A stretch of DNA of 64,000 nt from Pempheris klunzingeri (taxonomy: Eukaryota; Chordata; Actinopteri; Acropomatiformes; Pempheridae). The stretch covers positions 14,983,932 through 15,047,931 of the forward strand of contig NC_092017.1 of NCBI RefSeq assembly GCF_042242105.1, read 5' to 3'. Shown here one piece after another: positions 44,501 through 54,719 of the stretch. Position 1 is the first letter of the stretch; every line of letters begins with the position of its first letter. Both the position numbers and the translations under genes were made by a program. The notes below the pieces were generated by a model. It was not told the origin of the DNA. It worked only from the letters and a program-made list of their open reading frames with translations, and searched no databases.

Positions 44501-47500
44501 AAACGCACGCAGCGCGTCCCACGAGCCTCGGAGCAACGGGAGCACCGGCCGAACGGCTCATTGACTGCCATGTTAAAATGACAGAGGAGGGAGGGAGAAA
44601 CACTTCTCTTGCGCTCATTTCACAAGATAGAGACCTTAGCTTACATCTACGTGTTCAGGAGACTCTCTTATGTCCACTGGTCTGCACTTTATGGCTGTGA
44701 CTGGACTGTTTTAAGTAAAACCTGCATTTTCAGAGGTGTGTGAATCTCTGTAAGATGGAGCTCAGCTGAGCTCCAGAAGAGCTCCGTGTTTTAGACTGTT
44801 AAGTAATTACTGACGTGATAACTGATATGGAGATCACACATTCAGAACATAGAGTTCTGCAGTTACTTTATCACTCTGATAAAAGTAAAACCTGCATTTT
44901 CAGAGGTGTGTCATCTCAATGAAAACAGTACCATCAGTAAGGGAGCAGCAGCATATTACTGACATTTGAGCCACCAGGTGGCAGCAGAGCTGCGTGAAAG
45001 GAGCAGCGCAACATTAGAGCAGCATCTCAGCGTGACAGTGGCGGAGTAGTTAGGACAACATTTAAAAGTTTGTTTGAGGTCCCTTTGATACTTCTGGGGT
45101 AAATCGATGTCTTCTTTATATCTCAGCGAATTTAACAGTATGTGCTAGTCTCTTGCTAAAGATTTAAAATCCTGCAACACTCAGTTTTAAAATGCAAGCA
45201 AATGCAAAGTACACAAAGTTATGATGTAATAGCAAATAATCCAGAGCGTAATCCGTATTAAGGAAGAGAAAAACAACATTTGGATTAACTGTCCAAAAAA
45301 AAAGAAAAAGAAAAAAACTGAGTGATGACATGAGGCCTTTTAGTTGTGACCATTTGACTAAAAGTTCAAATCTCACCCACAAAGTCAGAGGAAATGCAGG
45401 TGAAACAATCTGAGACCCAGCAGGAGGTTGCTCTGAGGTTTTAATTGCATGTGTGAGTGTGTGTGTTACATCTTTTAAAATCAAGCTCACACTCACTTTT
45501 CGCTTGACATCCACCGAGACACACAGAAGCAGCGACATATAGAAGCTCATTTCCAAGATGTAATACCAGTGATGAGCCTCGGCCACTGGCTACAGAGAGA
45601 GAGGAGGAGAGAGAGAGTCAAAATTTACATTCAGTGGTATGTGGTGACAGCAGAACCACTTCCATTATCCTGCTTGTCTGTGTAGCCTTATCTGTGAACA
45701 ATTACACTAGAATGAACTGATACTGTGGAGTGACTTTGGCTCCTCCTGCATGTGTGTGCTGAGAGAGATCTGAAGATTTGGGGGGTTTGGAAGTAATGGG
45801 ACCCTTTGTCCTTGTACTACCCACATGACAGCTTCCCCCCCCTCTGGTTGGTTTGTATGTGTGTGGAAAAAGTACAGTGGTAAAGTTGAGGGAACATTCA
45901 GGGTCTACAAAGCTTTTGATTGTCATATAAGAACGCCTTTTGTTCCCATAAAAAACACACTTCATAGAACAAAACAATCAACCTGTTTTCAAAAAGAGTA
46001 AGTGTTTTTATTTCAAATTAAAACACCTCTTGCAGAACACAAAGCATTCAACATCTGCAGCACCACAATGGCAGGAAGTTGCCGAGGCATTTAACCTCTT
46101 AAACACATCCTTTCTCTTTGTCAGAGGCCACATGACCTCAGAAAAGTGAAAAAAAGGTCAGTAGCAATATTGCCTGCAGGAGCTGTAATCAGTCAAACAG
46201 CAGATACAGAGAGCCTTGCATTTTTTCTAGTGTTTTCTGTTCAAGGGCATGACCCCGCAAGGAAAGTTTCCCCGGAGGAATGTCGACCTGCAGGCATAAC
46301 TAACTGTCATCAACACAGCAGAGATATTACCTTAAAAAAAAGCATTCAGGTCGACTGTAAAGAATGTGAAGGAATGGAGATGAAAGTTAGAAGGTGGGCG
46401 GATTAGAGACTTTGTTTGGTTGAGTCCCTCCCAACCAATGTTTTTTCCTCTTTTCATACTTGTGCTAAAGACAAGGCTGAATGGTGTATTTGGACTGTAT
46501 ATAGAAGAACGATTATTCTTACTGCCAATAAATCTGTCGATAAATTGTCAGGGAATAGGGAAAAATGCCCCCTGCAAGTTCCAAGTGATGTTTCCAAATT
46601 GTTCTGTATGTCCAGCCAACAGTCTACAGCCAAAGATATTAAATTTACAGTCTTATACAATGAAAATAAGGAGCCAAACTTCACATTTGAGAAGCTGGAA
46701 CAAGTGAGTGTTTGGCTTTTTTACTTGATCAATCAATTGAAAATTATATAAATTATAAATGTTCAGTTGAACAATTTGCCAATAATTCCAGCACTATTTT
46801 GTACAATGATCTAACCCTATTCTGTTGTATCCAAATTAAAAGACAACAAGATATCAAAGGACTGATAGTTCTTACATGAAGTTACCTGATTCACAAGGCT
46901 AGACTGTTTCTGCCTGACAACATCTGACAGCTTTTATAAACAACAACAAAACTTTGACTTCAAATCATGCAATTTCCCGCTCACCTGTTTGGGGTAACCC
47001 CTCCAACACTCTCTGTGATCCCAGAACCATGGAGTCTGGAAGACCAAACACTCATCAGCAGAGTCTTCACATGACAAAAGCTTTAGCGAGCATTAAAGGA
47101 CAACTTGAGTATTTTTAAACTTAGGCTCTACTTTTACATTTTGGGTTTTAAGTGATTGATACGTGTGGAACCTTTGGGGCTGATCCAGTAGACTGACTCC
47201 TCTGGCAGCCGAGAACAGGCTGTAATGCCTGAAATGTAATCTTTCGGCGCAATTGTGCTAGACCAAATTATGTCTACTAAAAGTGCTTGTTTTTGCCACT
47301 GACAGGCTCAGATTGTTATTTGAAGTGTCTGACAACATTACAGAAAGGATTCCCGAAGATCCGTAAGATCCTTTTTGTTCAACCAGAAACAGCCGCTGTC
47401 CCGTGGTATTCAAACTCACCAGACTCCATTGACCAAAACAATAATTTTACCACGTAGATTAAAGGAGTGGCTGGTCTACCAATGCCTTGATCGGTTAGTA

Positions 47501-50500
47501 TGTTTATGATCTCTGTAGTGATCCTAATGTTGTCGGACACTTTGAATAGCAATATAAAGCCGACAGTGGCAAAATCAAGTACTTTTACAGGATGTACTTT
47601 GATCTGACACAATTGTCCTGAAGGATTAGGTTACAGCCAGTAGCTCACTCGTCGTGCATTCCCAGCTTCTGGCGGACCAATCTCAAAACTTTTAATGACT
47701 AGTAGTCATTTTGAACTCAAACTAGGTATAATAGGGCCCAGGTTTAAAATTACTGGAGTTATCCTTTAACTCAAGCCTTGTAAACAAATAAAATTATATA
47801 ACGTGCAACTATGACACCACATGGGATTATGAAAGGCTTGTGTATTACTACTCACATGTGATCATAAATCATTCGTCCCGTTGCTATTCCTACACACTGC
47901 ATCAGTAAGGAAGTCTGCTTATTTTTGAAAAGAGACAGAAGTCACTGAGAGACTTACATGAATTAAAGAGCCAAGCCCTGCAGTGAATGCTGCGAGGTAG
48001 AAGACAAAACGCCAGCTGGACAGATAAAAATAAACACCATCATTTGTTAGAGGCTACTGTATAAATTAATTCAGTGAATAAGTTTTATCAGGAACAAATT
48101 TAAATGTCAAAGAGACATGTTGTACAGCAGTACTGCATATTCACATATACACTACTCACACTCAAGTTAGGGATATTCGACTTTCAGGTGAAATTTATGG
48201 AAAATGGAAAAAGTTAATGCGACAGTGATATTATATCATGAAAGTAGGGCATTTAAGTAGAAGCATGCAATGGTAATTTCTTCATCTTAAACAATTTATT
48301 TGAAGAAAATCTAACAACAGTGGTGGGTATACCACAACAAAAAAATTTCAGTGTCTCAATAAATTGGGATGTGGCCAAAGGACGTCCACTCGTCTCCTTT
48401 CTGTGACTCTACCAGTCTCTGTATCACTGTTACAACCTCCTGATGACACTCTGTGACCCTCTAAGCTCAGTGAACACCTCCGTCTGAGGACTTCCTGTTT
48501 GAAGCCTCGCAATGGCGAGGTGCTGTTGATCAATTGTTAGGTGTCGTCTTGGTCTCATGATGTCAGAATGTGAACAGCTTGATGAGGAGGACTGTTTAAA
48601 TACCAATTCTAACTGAAGCAGGAAATGTATTGGTCGATTCATGGATCAAACCTGTTGTGACTTTTGCTGTTAAGCTTCTTGTTAGAGAACAGCGACTTGT
48701 GCAAAAAGTACTGAAACACTGAACAGTTGGACATGTGCATTCAAAAGTTTAGAGAAGGTCACATTAAGTTCACCTGGAAAGGTTAGAATGCATTTTAGGT
48801 TCATCCTGAAATTTCACCCGAAAGCCGAATATCCCTAACTTTTTGTGAGTAGTGTATATGAGGGGTTTCATTCCAAACACGCTGAATGTTACTGATATAA
48901 TTCCCTTTTAGAAAAAAGTCCCTTCAAATAGGGCAGTTTACATCAGAATATGAACGTCACATAGCATTTTCTAAAGTGACCTCAGGAAAAGTATGTCAAC
49001 ACAACATCCACCATGTTAAGTAAATAAGAAACATTAAGGGCTCTGTGACATGAAATCCGCTTCTGCCAATTTGCACATTCATGGCGAACTACGCAGCAGC
49101 GAGAATTTGTAACTTAACATCATGTAACATGACATCAGTAACCTACAGAGAAGCAGTTTCCTTTAAACAAATTACCCACTCACTGCTCTTTGGTTGAGAG
49201 TTTGTACTTCACTCTTTGAAATATTCATTTTCATTCATTGCATCTTTAATGGACAGACATGCAAAACTGTGCTTAAGAAAATAAAAACTCACGAGGCCTC
49301 GCAGAACTTTTTGGTATTGCTGGGTCGGTCCTGGTTCCTCCTGTGTCTGAACCAGGTCTGGATCTTTCGCTGGGAGAGTCCACACTGCTTCCCCAAGCTC
49401 ACCACTTCACTCTGAATACACACAAACGCAAACACATACTTACACATGCAGTGTGTGTGTGTGTGTATCTAAGACAATGGCAATGATATTTTATGCTACT
49501 GAGTGCTACTCTCTCACTGCCTGACATGAAATATTTCACATATGATAAATTACCAGCCAGAGCCTCTTGCTTATCTCCCTGACAGCTGTGTTACTACTTC
49601 TTTACAGGCAAATGCAGATCATACAAGCTGCGTATTTGAGGACTCCGACAATGACAGATGTGCATAAGCCACCGAATACAGCTGTTTATCAACTCTTTCT
49701 TTATGCATACTAATACTTAACACATGGTCGAGATACTGTTAAAAGGGTCCTTGTGCTAGGAGACATCTGATGAAGCTTAGCAGAAGTTCAACGAGATGAT
49801 TGTCTATTTTGTGCTCATTCATTATTCTTTCTCTCTCCCTCTCTGACTGACTTGTTCTAACTGACTGTGGGAAAATCACTCTTTCACTCAAATCAGTCAT
49901 ATTCTTGACCCTCATGAGCCAATCATCTCGTAGCTGTCAAAGTTTAAAGCTGCTCCTCTCTGTCAGTTCCTCCTCCCATCATTCATTGATCACTCATCAA
50001 GCCTCCAGTGAAAAAAGTGAATCCTGATTGAAATCATTACATTTCCATTTAGCTACACTGGCTATGCATAGCACTCCGGATTAAAGGATACATTTAAAAG
50101 CCAACAACAGGAGGGTGCAATATTTTCTAATATCTAATATCTACTTTGTCTTTTCCGTTGTGTGCATGTGGACTGGTGTTTATATGCCAGAACAACAAAG
50201 GCATCAGACAGTTTGTCCAGGCCGTGTGAAAAGTAGATGGTTTGCAAACGAGTCAGGGCACACATGCTCAACAACATGCACGCATGCATGCACACACACA
50301 GATACAAGGCACAGAACAGCACTCGTGGAGCTGTGAACAGTCATTCAAAATGTTGAGTCATGTCTTGTCCTGACAGTTAGCGTTAAGGTTTGCTTCCACT
50401 CTGCAGGGTTATACAGGGTATCTGTGAAGACATGCACTAGCTTGTCATGAGGAACTGCTACAGAGACAGTTTTATCTCCTCCCACTATAACAGCCACAGC

Positions 50501-51903
50501 AGTAAGTGGGACGTAATTTGGGACACAATCATACATTTATATTAACTCAACAAATAATAGATTGTGATAAAACATTTTACAAAAAAATAATGCTGTATAA
50601 GCTGCTGTGTTATTAGTGCAATAATACTACTAACAATCCCATTTACAATAGTATCATGGTGTCCTGTATAACATATCTTTTTTAACATTAACATTCTTCT
50701 TTCTTTTTACTATTGCTCTGCATGCTTATAAATGACTTTTGGCTATCTGGTGCTTTTACAGCACATGTACTAATGCACAGTGTCCCTGTTAAGTAAAGCA
50801 ATAAATACATAATTAGATAAATTTGTGTCATTACTAACAAGAGCTTTAGCTTGTTAAGTTCTAATAATTCTTTTTTTTGGGGGGGGGGGGGGGGGGGGGG
50901 GGGCATCAGCTGTGGATCAAAATTTAGATTAAAAACACTCACAGGAACTGGCAGTACTTTTTTCAGCCCTACATAAATGTCTGCTCCTCCTCTGAGGCTG
51001 CATACAACAGGGTTGGGGCAGCCCATATGAGGCCTGAGAGAAAAACTTGGGGCACAAAAAGGCCCTCACTGCTGCTTATAAAGCTTCCTGCTGTGATGTA
51101 ATGACTGAAGGCTACCCAGATGAGCATAAGAAAACATTTTACAGATTTTATTGAGCAAAGCAAACTGAAGTCGTAAAAGTAGGGGAAACTAAAACAGGAT
51201 TTAGAAATGATTGGTTTTAGACTAGAAAGAAAGGAAGGCAGGACAGGAATACAAACTTGCGATGGCTGCCGACTGTTCTGTTTGTAAAAAGTCTCCAGCT
51301 TTGGGACAGAAGCAGCTCGAATCCAAATCCGGTCCTTCACACCTAAATGTCTGCTGAATGGGACGGCGATGAGCCTGAGAGGACCAAAAAAAAGGAGAAG
51401 AAAACATGTTTTTTCTTCAAAGTACAACCAATTGCATTATAATTCCCGAGGGATTAATGTGAGATGACATCCAACAGCTGTCCAGTGTGATCCTACTGCA
51501 ATATAGTACAGAGTGATGGCAACAAGATAGCTCATTATGCTGCTCCTGACAGCCTGTAGAGCCGCTCCCGTGGGCGTACTGTGACATTTGGCCAGACAGC
51601 CTTTGTCATTAGCTGATATGGCATCAAGAGACACTTGATCTGTATGTGTGTGTGAGAGATGGAGGCAGACAGAGCAACAGAGGACAATGTGAGTGTATAA
51701 ACACCGAAGTGATGTTTTAGATAAATGCGTGTGTGTCTGTGTGTGTGTGTTTGTGTGTGTGCACGTTCATAATCACATGTGTGTAACTCTAGATCAGAGA
51801 TAATCATCCTGAAGTGGGCAGGGAGGGTGAGATCAGAGGGAATGAGAAGGTCAGGACAGCTTTACACAGAGACAAACATGATCTCTGGTTACAGGAGCCT
51901 CTA

Positions 51904-51938
<35 letters not shown>

Positions 51939-53697
51939 CCCCTACTTCAATACAGGAACTAGCAGCGGCCCGGCATAATGAAGACACACCTTCCAGCTGA
52001 CTGACAGCTCCTCAGACGTAAGCAATATCTTCACCACAACAATGCAGCACACAGTTGGACTACTAACACACAGGTGCACGCTGGTATTCATCATATGCTA
52101 CTATTCACTAACCCCTCTTCTGCTGCTAACACATCTAACATTACTACTCTGTTAATAAATGCTATACATGATGACGATTTACAATAAATGATGCAGGTAC
52201 AAACGTGGCTTTAAGCCAAACAATAGTAACAATCTCACACAGCACGTCAAGGAAGCTCAAACAGTTTTTCAACTGTAGTACACGTGATACAGTAGCTGAT
52301 AAGGGGAAGCATGCAAAATCAAGTCTCCTATCTGTTCATCCATCACATGTCTTTGCATCCACTCGCCAACATTTTCAGTTCCTGCCGTTACTGGTAAAAC
52401 TAGCTAACTGCACAGGAAAGTTGACTGTGAAGTCGCCCCTTACAGCCGCCCTGTCCTGAAGTATCCACTTACAGTCACACACTTCTGGGCCTAAACAAGC
52501 CCTGTATTTACTGAGAGTTGGAAAGCCCTGCCTGTACTTTCCTGGCTATTTAAATAAAATGCAGTAAATTTGTAACACTTTTAGAAAAATGTAACAACAA
52601 CATGTTCTTAACACATCAGTGCATGATCATGCTGCCTCATTTCTGATTTGTTTGTCCTAAATAACCTTATCTATCTAGAAACTATCTAGAACTGCAGTAC
52701 AAATTAGGGCTGCAACTAACGATTATTTTGAATATAATAATATTATCCTGGAGCCCAAAGTGGCTTCATCTCATTTTCTTTAGCCTGACCACCAGTACAC
52801 AACCCAGATAGATGCTTCAGCATGATTCACATAATGAGCCCTCCCGGGGATTTACATTAAATCTATCTTTGTTTTTTTGCAGAGGCTGTTTCCGCAATTA
52901 GTGTTGCGAATCAGTGTAGCATAAGTAGTCAACACAAGAAATTCCCACTGATGTAGTTTTACAGTTTAAACTGTAAAACTACATCAGCTGTAACAAAACC
53001 ACCACCATCATTGCCACATTGCAGTTATTATCCTCCTTTTCCTCCAACATATACATCATGTTTTTTCAGGCCGATCCCAGTCCCTCTGAGAGTAGAGAGG
53101 GCTTTCACAAAGTCAGCAGCTAAAAACTGTCTACTCATGATGCCTGCCTCTCACTGCATGTCTGCTCTATGCCCTCCATCTACCCGGAGCACTAATGAAG
53201 GGTAAAGGAGCCATTATCCTGAGGCAGCAAACCAGTTAGCCAACTAGCCTCATGACCAGTGCAGGTGAAAGAGGAAATCAGACACAAAGTGCTTTAAACA
53301 CTGGTTTTCACCTTCTAACTGACTCAAAGAAATCACCATCAAGCTTAACTGTTTTCTTGACACTGGCGCAACACATTCAGTCAATTATTCATTGTTTCAG
53401 ATCACAGTTGTAGGTCGACCATAAATATTGAAAACTTCCTGCTCCAGTGAGTTAATGACAGTTCAGCATCTTGCGTCTGTGATTTCATGGTCCAGCTGTG
53501 AGGGAGGCAGCTGTGTCTCACCCCTCAAAGACGTATCTGAGGGCTATAAAGGCGAAGGCCAGCGGCAAGGTGTAGATGAGATCCCTGGGTAGTGGGAAGC
53601 GGCCCTCGCCCTCCTTCATCTCAATGTCCTGCCAGCGGATACCAGGAGGAAGCCAGTACTCCTCCTGCCACAGCCACTCATTTAACAGGGCCTCCAT
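41573..53697 (-). CDS. cers4: Ceramide synthase (CerS4-like; homeobox-like plus TLC domain)
   Basis: Ten coding exons: 53697-53522, 51374-51257, 49411-49293, 48015-47958, 47035-46985, 45589-45497, 43507-43379, 42313-42207, 42033-41877 and 41779-41573. They total 1215 nt and encode 404 aa. Features are an N-terminal membrane segment (about 38-54), a homeobox-like domain (about 67-127, ending [11 protein letters not shown]) and a TLC domain (about 130-335) with the Lag1 motif, including the active-site His pair in VIHHIAT and [14 protein letters not shown]. An acidic tail starts [12 protein letters not shown], the CK2-type site of CerS2/4/5/6. The enzyme N-acylates sphingoid bases with acyl-CoA in the ER. 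CerS2, CerS3 and CerS4 were weighed: [11 protein letters not shown] and human 19p13 synteny favour CerS4, while parts of the Lag1 region look CerS2/3-like, so the paralogue is only probable. The usual N-glycosylation sequon before the first Trp motif reads GIRW here and is absent. ATG 53697 follows a 3' splice site (CCCTCAG|G). Confidence 0.95.
43880..45010. mobile_element. Probable interspersed repeat in a ceramide synthase intron
   Basis: The block contains phrases I associate with a widespread teleost non-autonomous repeat (for example TTCATTCCAATGGAGGACGT) and a direct duplication: the 28-bp string beginning AGTAAAACCTGCATTTTCAG occurs at 44714 and again 170 bp later at 44884. Composition is more GC-rich than the surrounding intron and includes a TGACGTCATCG. 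Ends and class were not fixed. Confidence 0.4.
44971..44987 (+). promoter_or_regulatory. CTCF-like motif
   Basis: CCACCAGGTGGCAGCAG matches the vertebrate CTCF core consensus CCASYAGRKGGCRSY at all 15 positions. It lies inside or at the edge of the repeat block above, so it may have been spread by a transposon. Occupancy is unknown. Confidence 0.55.
47093..47769. mobile_element. TTAA-bounded MITE in the ceramide synthase intron
   Basis: The left end reads TTAAAGGACAACTTGAGTAT. The reverse complement of the right end reads TTAAAGGATAACTCCAGTAA. The two match through about 36 bp, ending in CTTAGGCTC and CCTGGGCCC respectively. The element is about 677 bp, carries no coding capacity and makes up about 73% of its 922-bp intron. 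A TTAA target suggests mobilisation by a piggyBac-type transposase, although the termini lack the classical CCC start. The TTAA could instead be part of the repeat itself. Confidence 0.75.
48150..48854 (-). mobile_element. Deleted Tc1/mariner-family element
   Basis: About 705 bp, flanked by TA dinucleotides, with inverted termini. The left end is CACTACTCACACTCAAGTTA. The right end, reversed, is CACTACTCACAAAAAGTTAG. Both then continue into GGGATATTCG-CTTTC-GGTGAAATTT, about 50 bp in all. Inside, on the minus strand at about 48430-48580, a reading frame starting MRPRRHLT and ending SQSVIRRL resembles the N-terminal helix-turn-helix of Tc1 transposases. After a stop, a [11 protein letters not shown] segment continues it in another frame. 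The catalytic DDE part is missing, so the copy is dead. It occupies more than half of ceramide synthase intron 3. Confidence 0.85.
50879..50903. repeat. Poly(G) tract, 25 bp
   Basis: Eight T followed by 25 consecutive G in a ceramide synthase intron. The run can form G-quadruplex structures and is prone to length error in assembly. Confidence 0.95.
51906..51934. repeat. (CA)n microsatellite
   Basis: Short CA run in the first coding intron of the ceramide synthase; a broken GT run lies about 170 bp to its left (51729-51760). Confidence 0.9.
52948..52987. repeat. 40-bp perfect palindrome without spacer
   Basis: The 20-bp arm CTGATGTAGTTTTACAGTTT is followed directly by its exact reverse complement, centred at 52967/52968, and the symmetry stops abruptly on both sides. 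It lies in the first coding intron of the ceramide synthase. Confidence 0.97.
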
Positions 53698-54020
53698 CCT
53701 GAGGGGAGGGGAGGGGAGGAGAGGAGAGGAGAAGAGAGGAGGAAAACAATGTTTCGTGTGAGTGAACACAGGGCACCCAAGCAGACCTGCCCTCTTAAAA
53801 CATTGATGCCTTATTCATATTAATGCCAAACAGCAGCTGAGACCTTCAAGATTAGTCATTAAAAGACACAGAGGGAGCAAAGCAGCGTCTTGCATGTTAA
53901 ATTAACGACCCCAGGTTGCAACTATTGACTATTGTCTTGATCTCTAGATATTAATCTATCAATTTTAGGGCTATGAAATATCAGAAAATATGGAAAATGA
54001 TATTTAAATTTCAAACATGC

Positions 54021-54050
54021 ACGCACACACACACACACACACACACACAT
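54021..54050. repeat. (CA)n microsatellite
   Basis: CA run of about 30 bp in the 5'UTR intron of the ceramide synthase. Confidence 0.9.
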
Positions 54051-54544
54051 TCATCAACACAGACACATAGACACATTGACGCGCAACACTACCTGTGATT
54101 ATGAATTGACACGCTCAGAGCTGATCGATGTGAGTGTAAAAGCTGCCTCCTACAGCGTCACATTGGTTTCCCTATTGATTATAGCGGTGCAGCATGAAAG
54201 CGTACATTAAAGCCTGCATGCAGCCTGCTGGCAAGACAAACCAAAACACACGCACAGGACAGGGGCGCACCCGGCAACACACCAGACACTCTCCTCCTCC
54301 ACTGGGACACATAAACCAGGTTATGCACTAGAAAACAACATGTTATTAATAATAATCCTATGAGGTCTGACAGGCGCAGGGAGGAAGCCCACCTCTCACA
54401 TCCATCCGAACAGCATCGAGCTGAACAAGCACCATCACCGATCAACCCACCTACCTCTCAATCATGTTTATCTATCTTATACGACAGGAACCAAGTAATA
54501 AGACCTCATTGTTGCTCCATAACAGAACACAAATGCGACATTAC

Positions 54545-54650
54545 CTGTCCGCGCTCCTGTGATGGGGATGGGAAGCGTACAGCCGCAAATGGGAGAGGAG
54601 GAGCGTGTTTGACGCAGCTTGTTCACGCTGAGGGCGGAGAGAGACACGCG
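54545..54650 (-). other. Non-coding first exon and promoter area of the ceramide synthase gene
   Basis: On the minus strand GCGCGGACAG|GTAATG gives a good donor at 54545/54544, pairing with the acceptor CCCTCAG|G just before the ATG at 53697. The sequence above is CpG-richer than the surroundings. A trinucleotide (CAT/CGT)n tract at 54655-54718 lies just upstream. The 5' limit of the exon is a guess. Confidence 0.5.
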
Positions 54651-54654
54651 CTGT

Positions 54655-54718
54655 CATCATCATCATCTACCACCACCATCATCATCATCGTCGTCATCGT
54701 CATCATCATCGTCATCTC
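54655..54718. repeat. Imperfect (CAT)n/(CGT)n trinucleotide repeat
   Basis: About 21 triplets alternating CAT, CAC and CGT at the presumed promoter of the ceramide synthase; a poly-Ser frame across it is repeat translation. Confidence 0.85.
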
Positions 54719-54719
54719 A

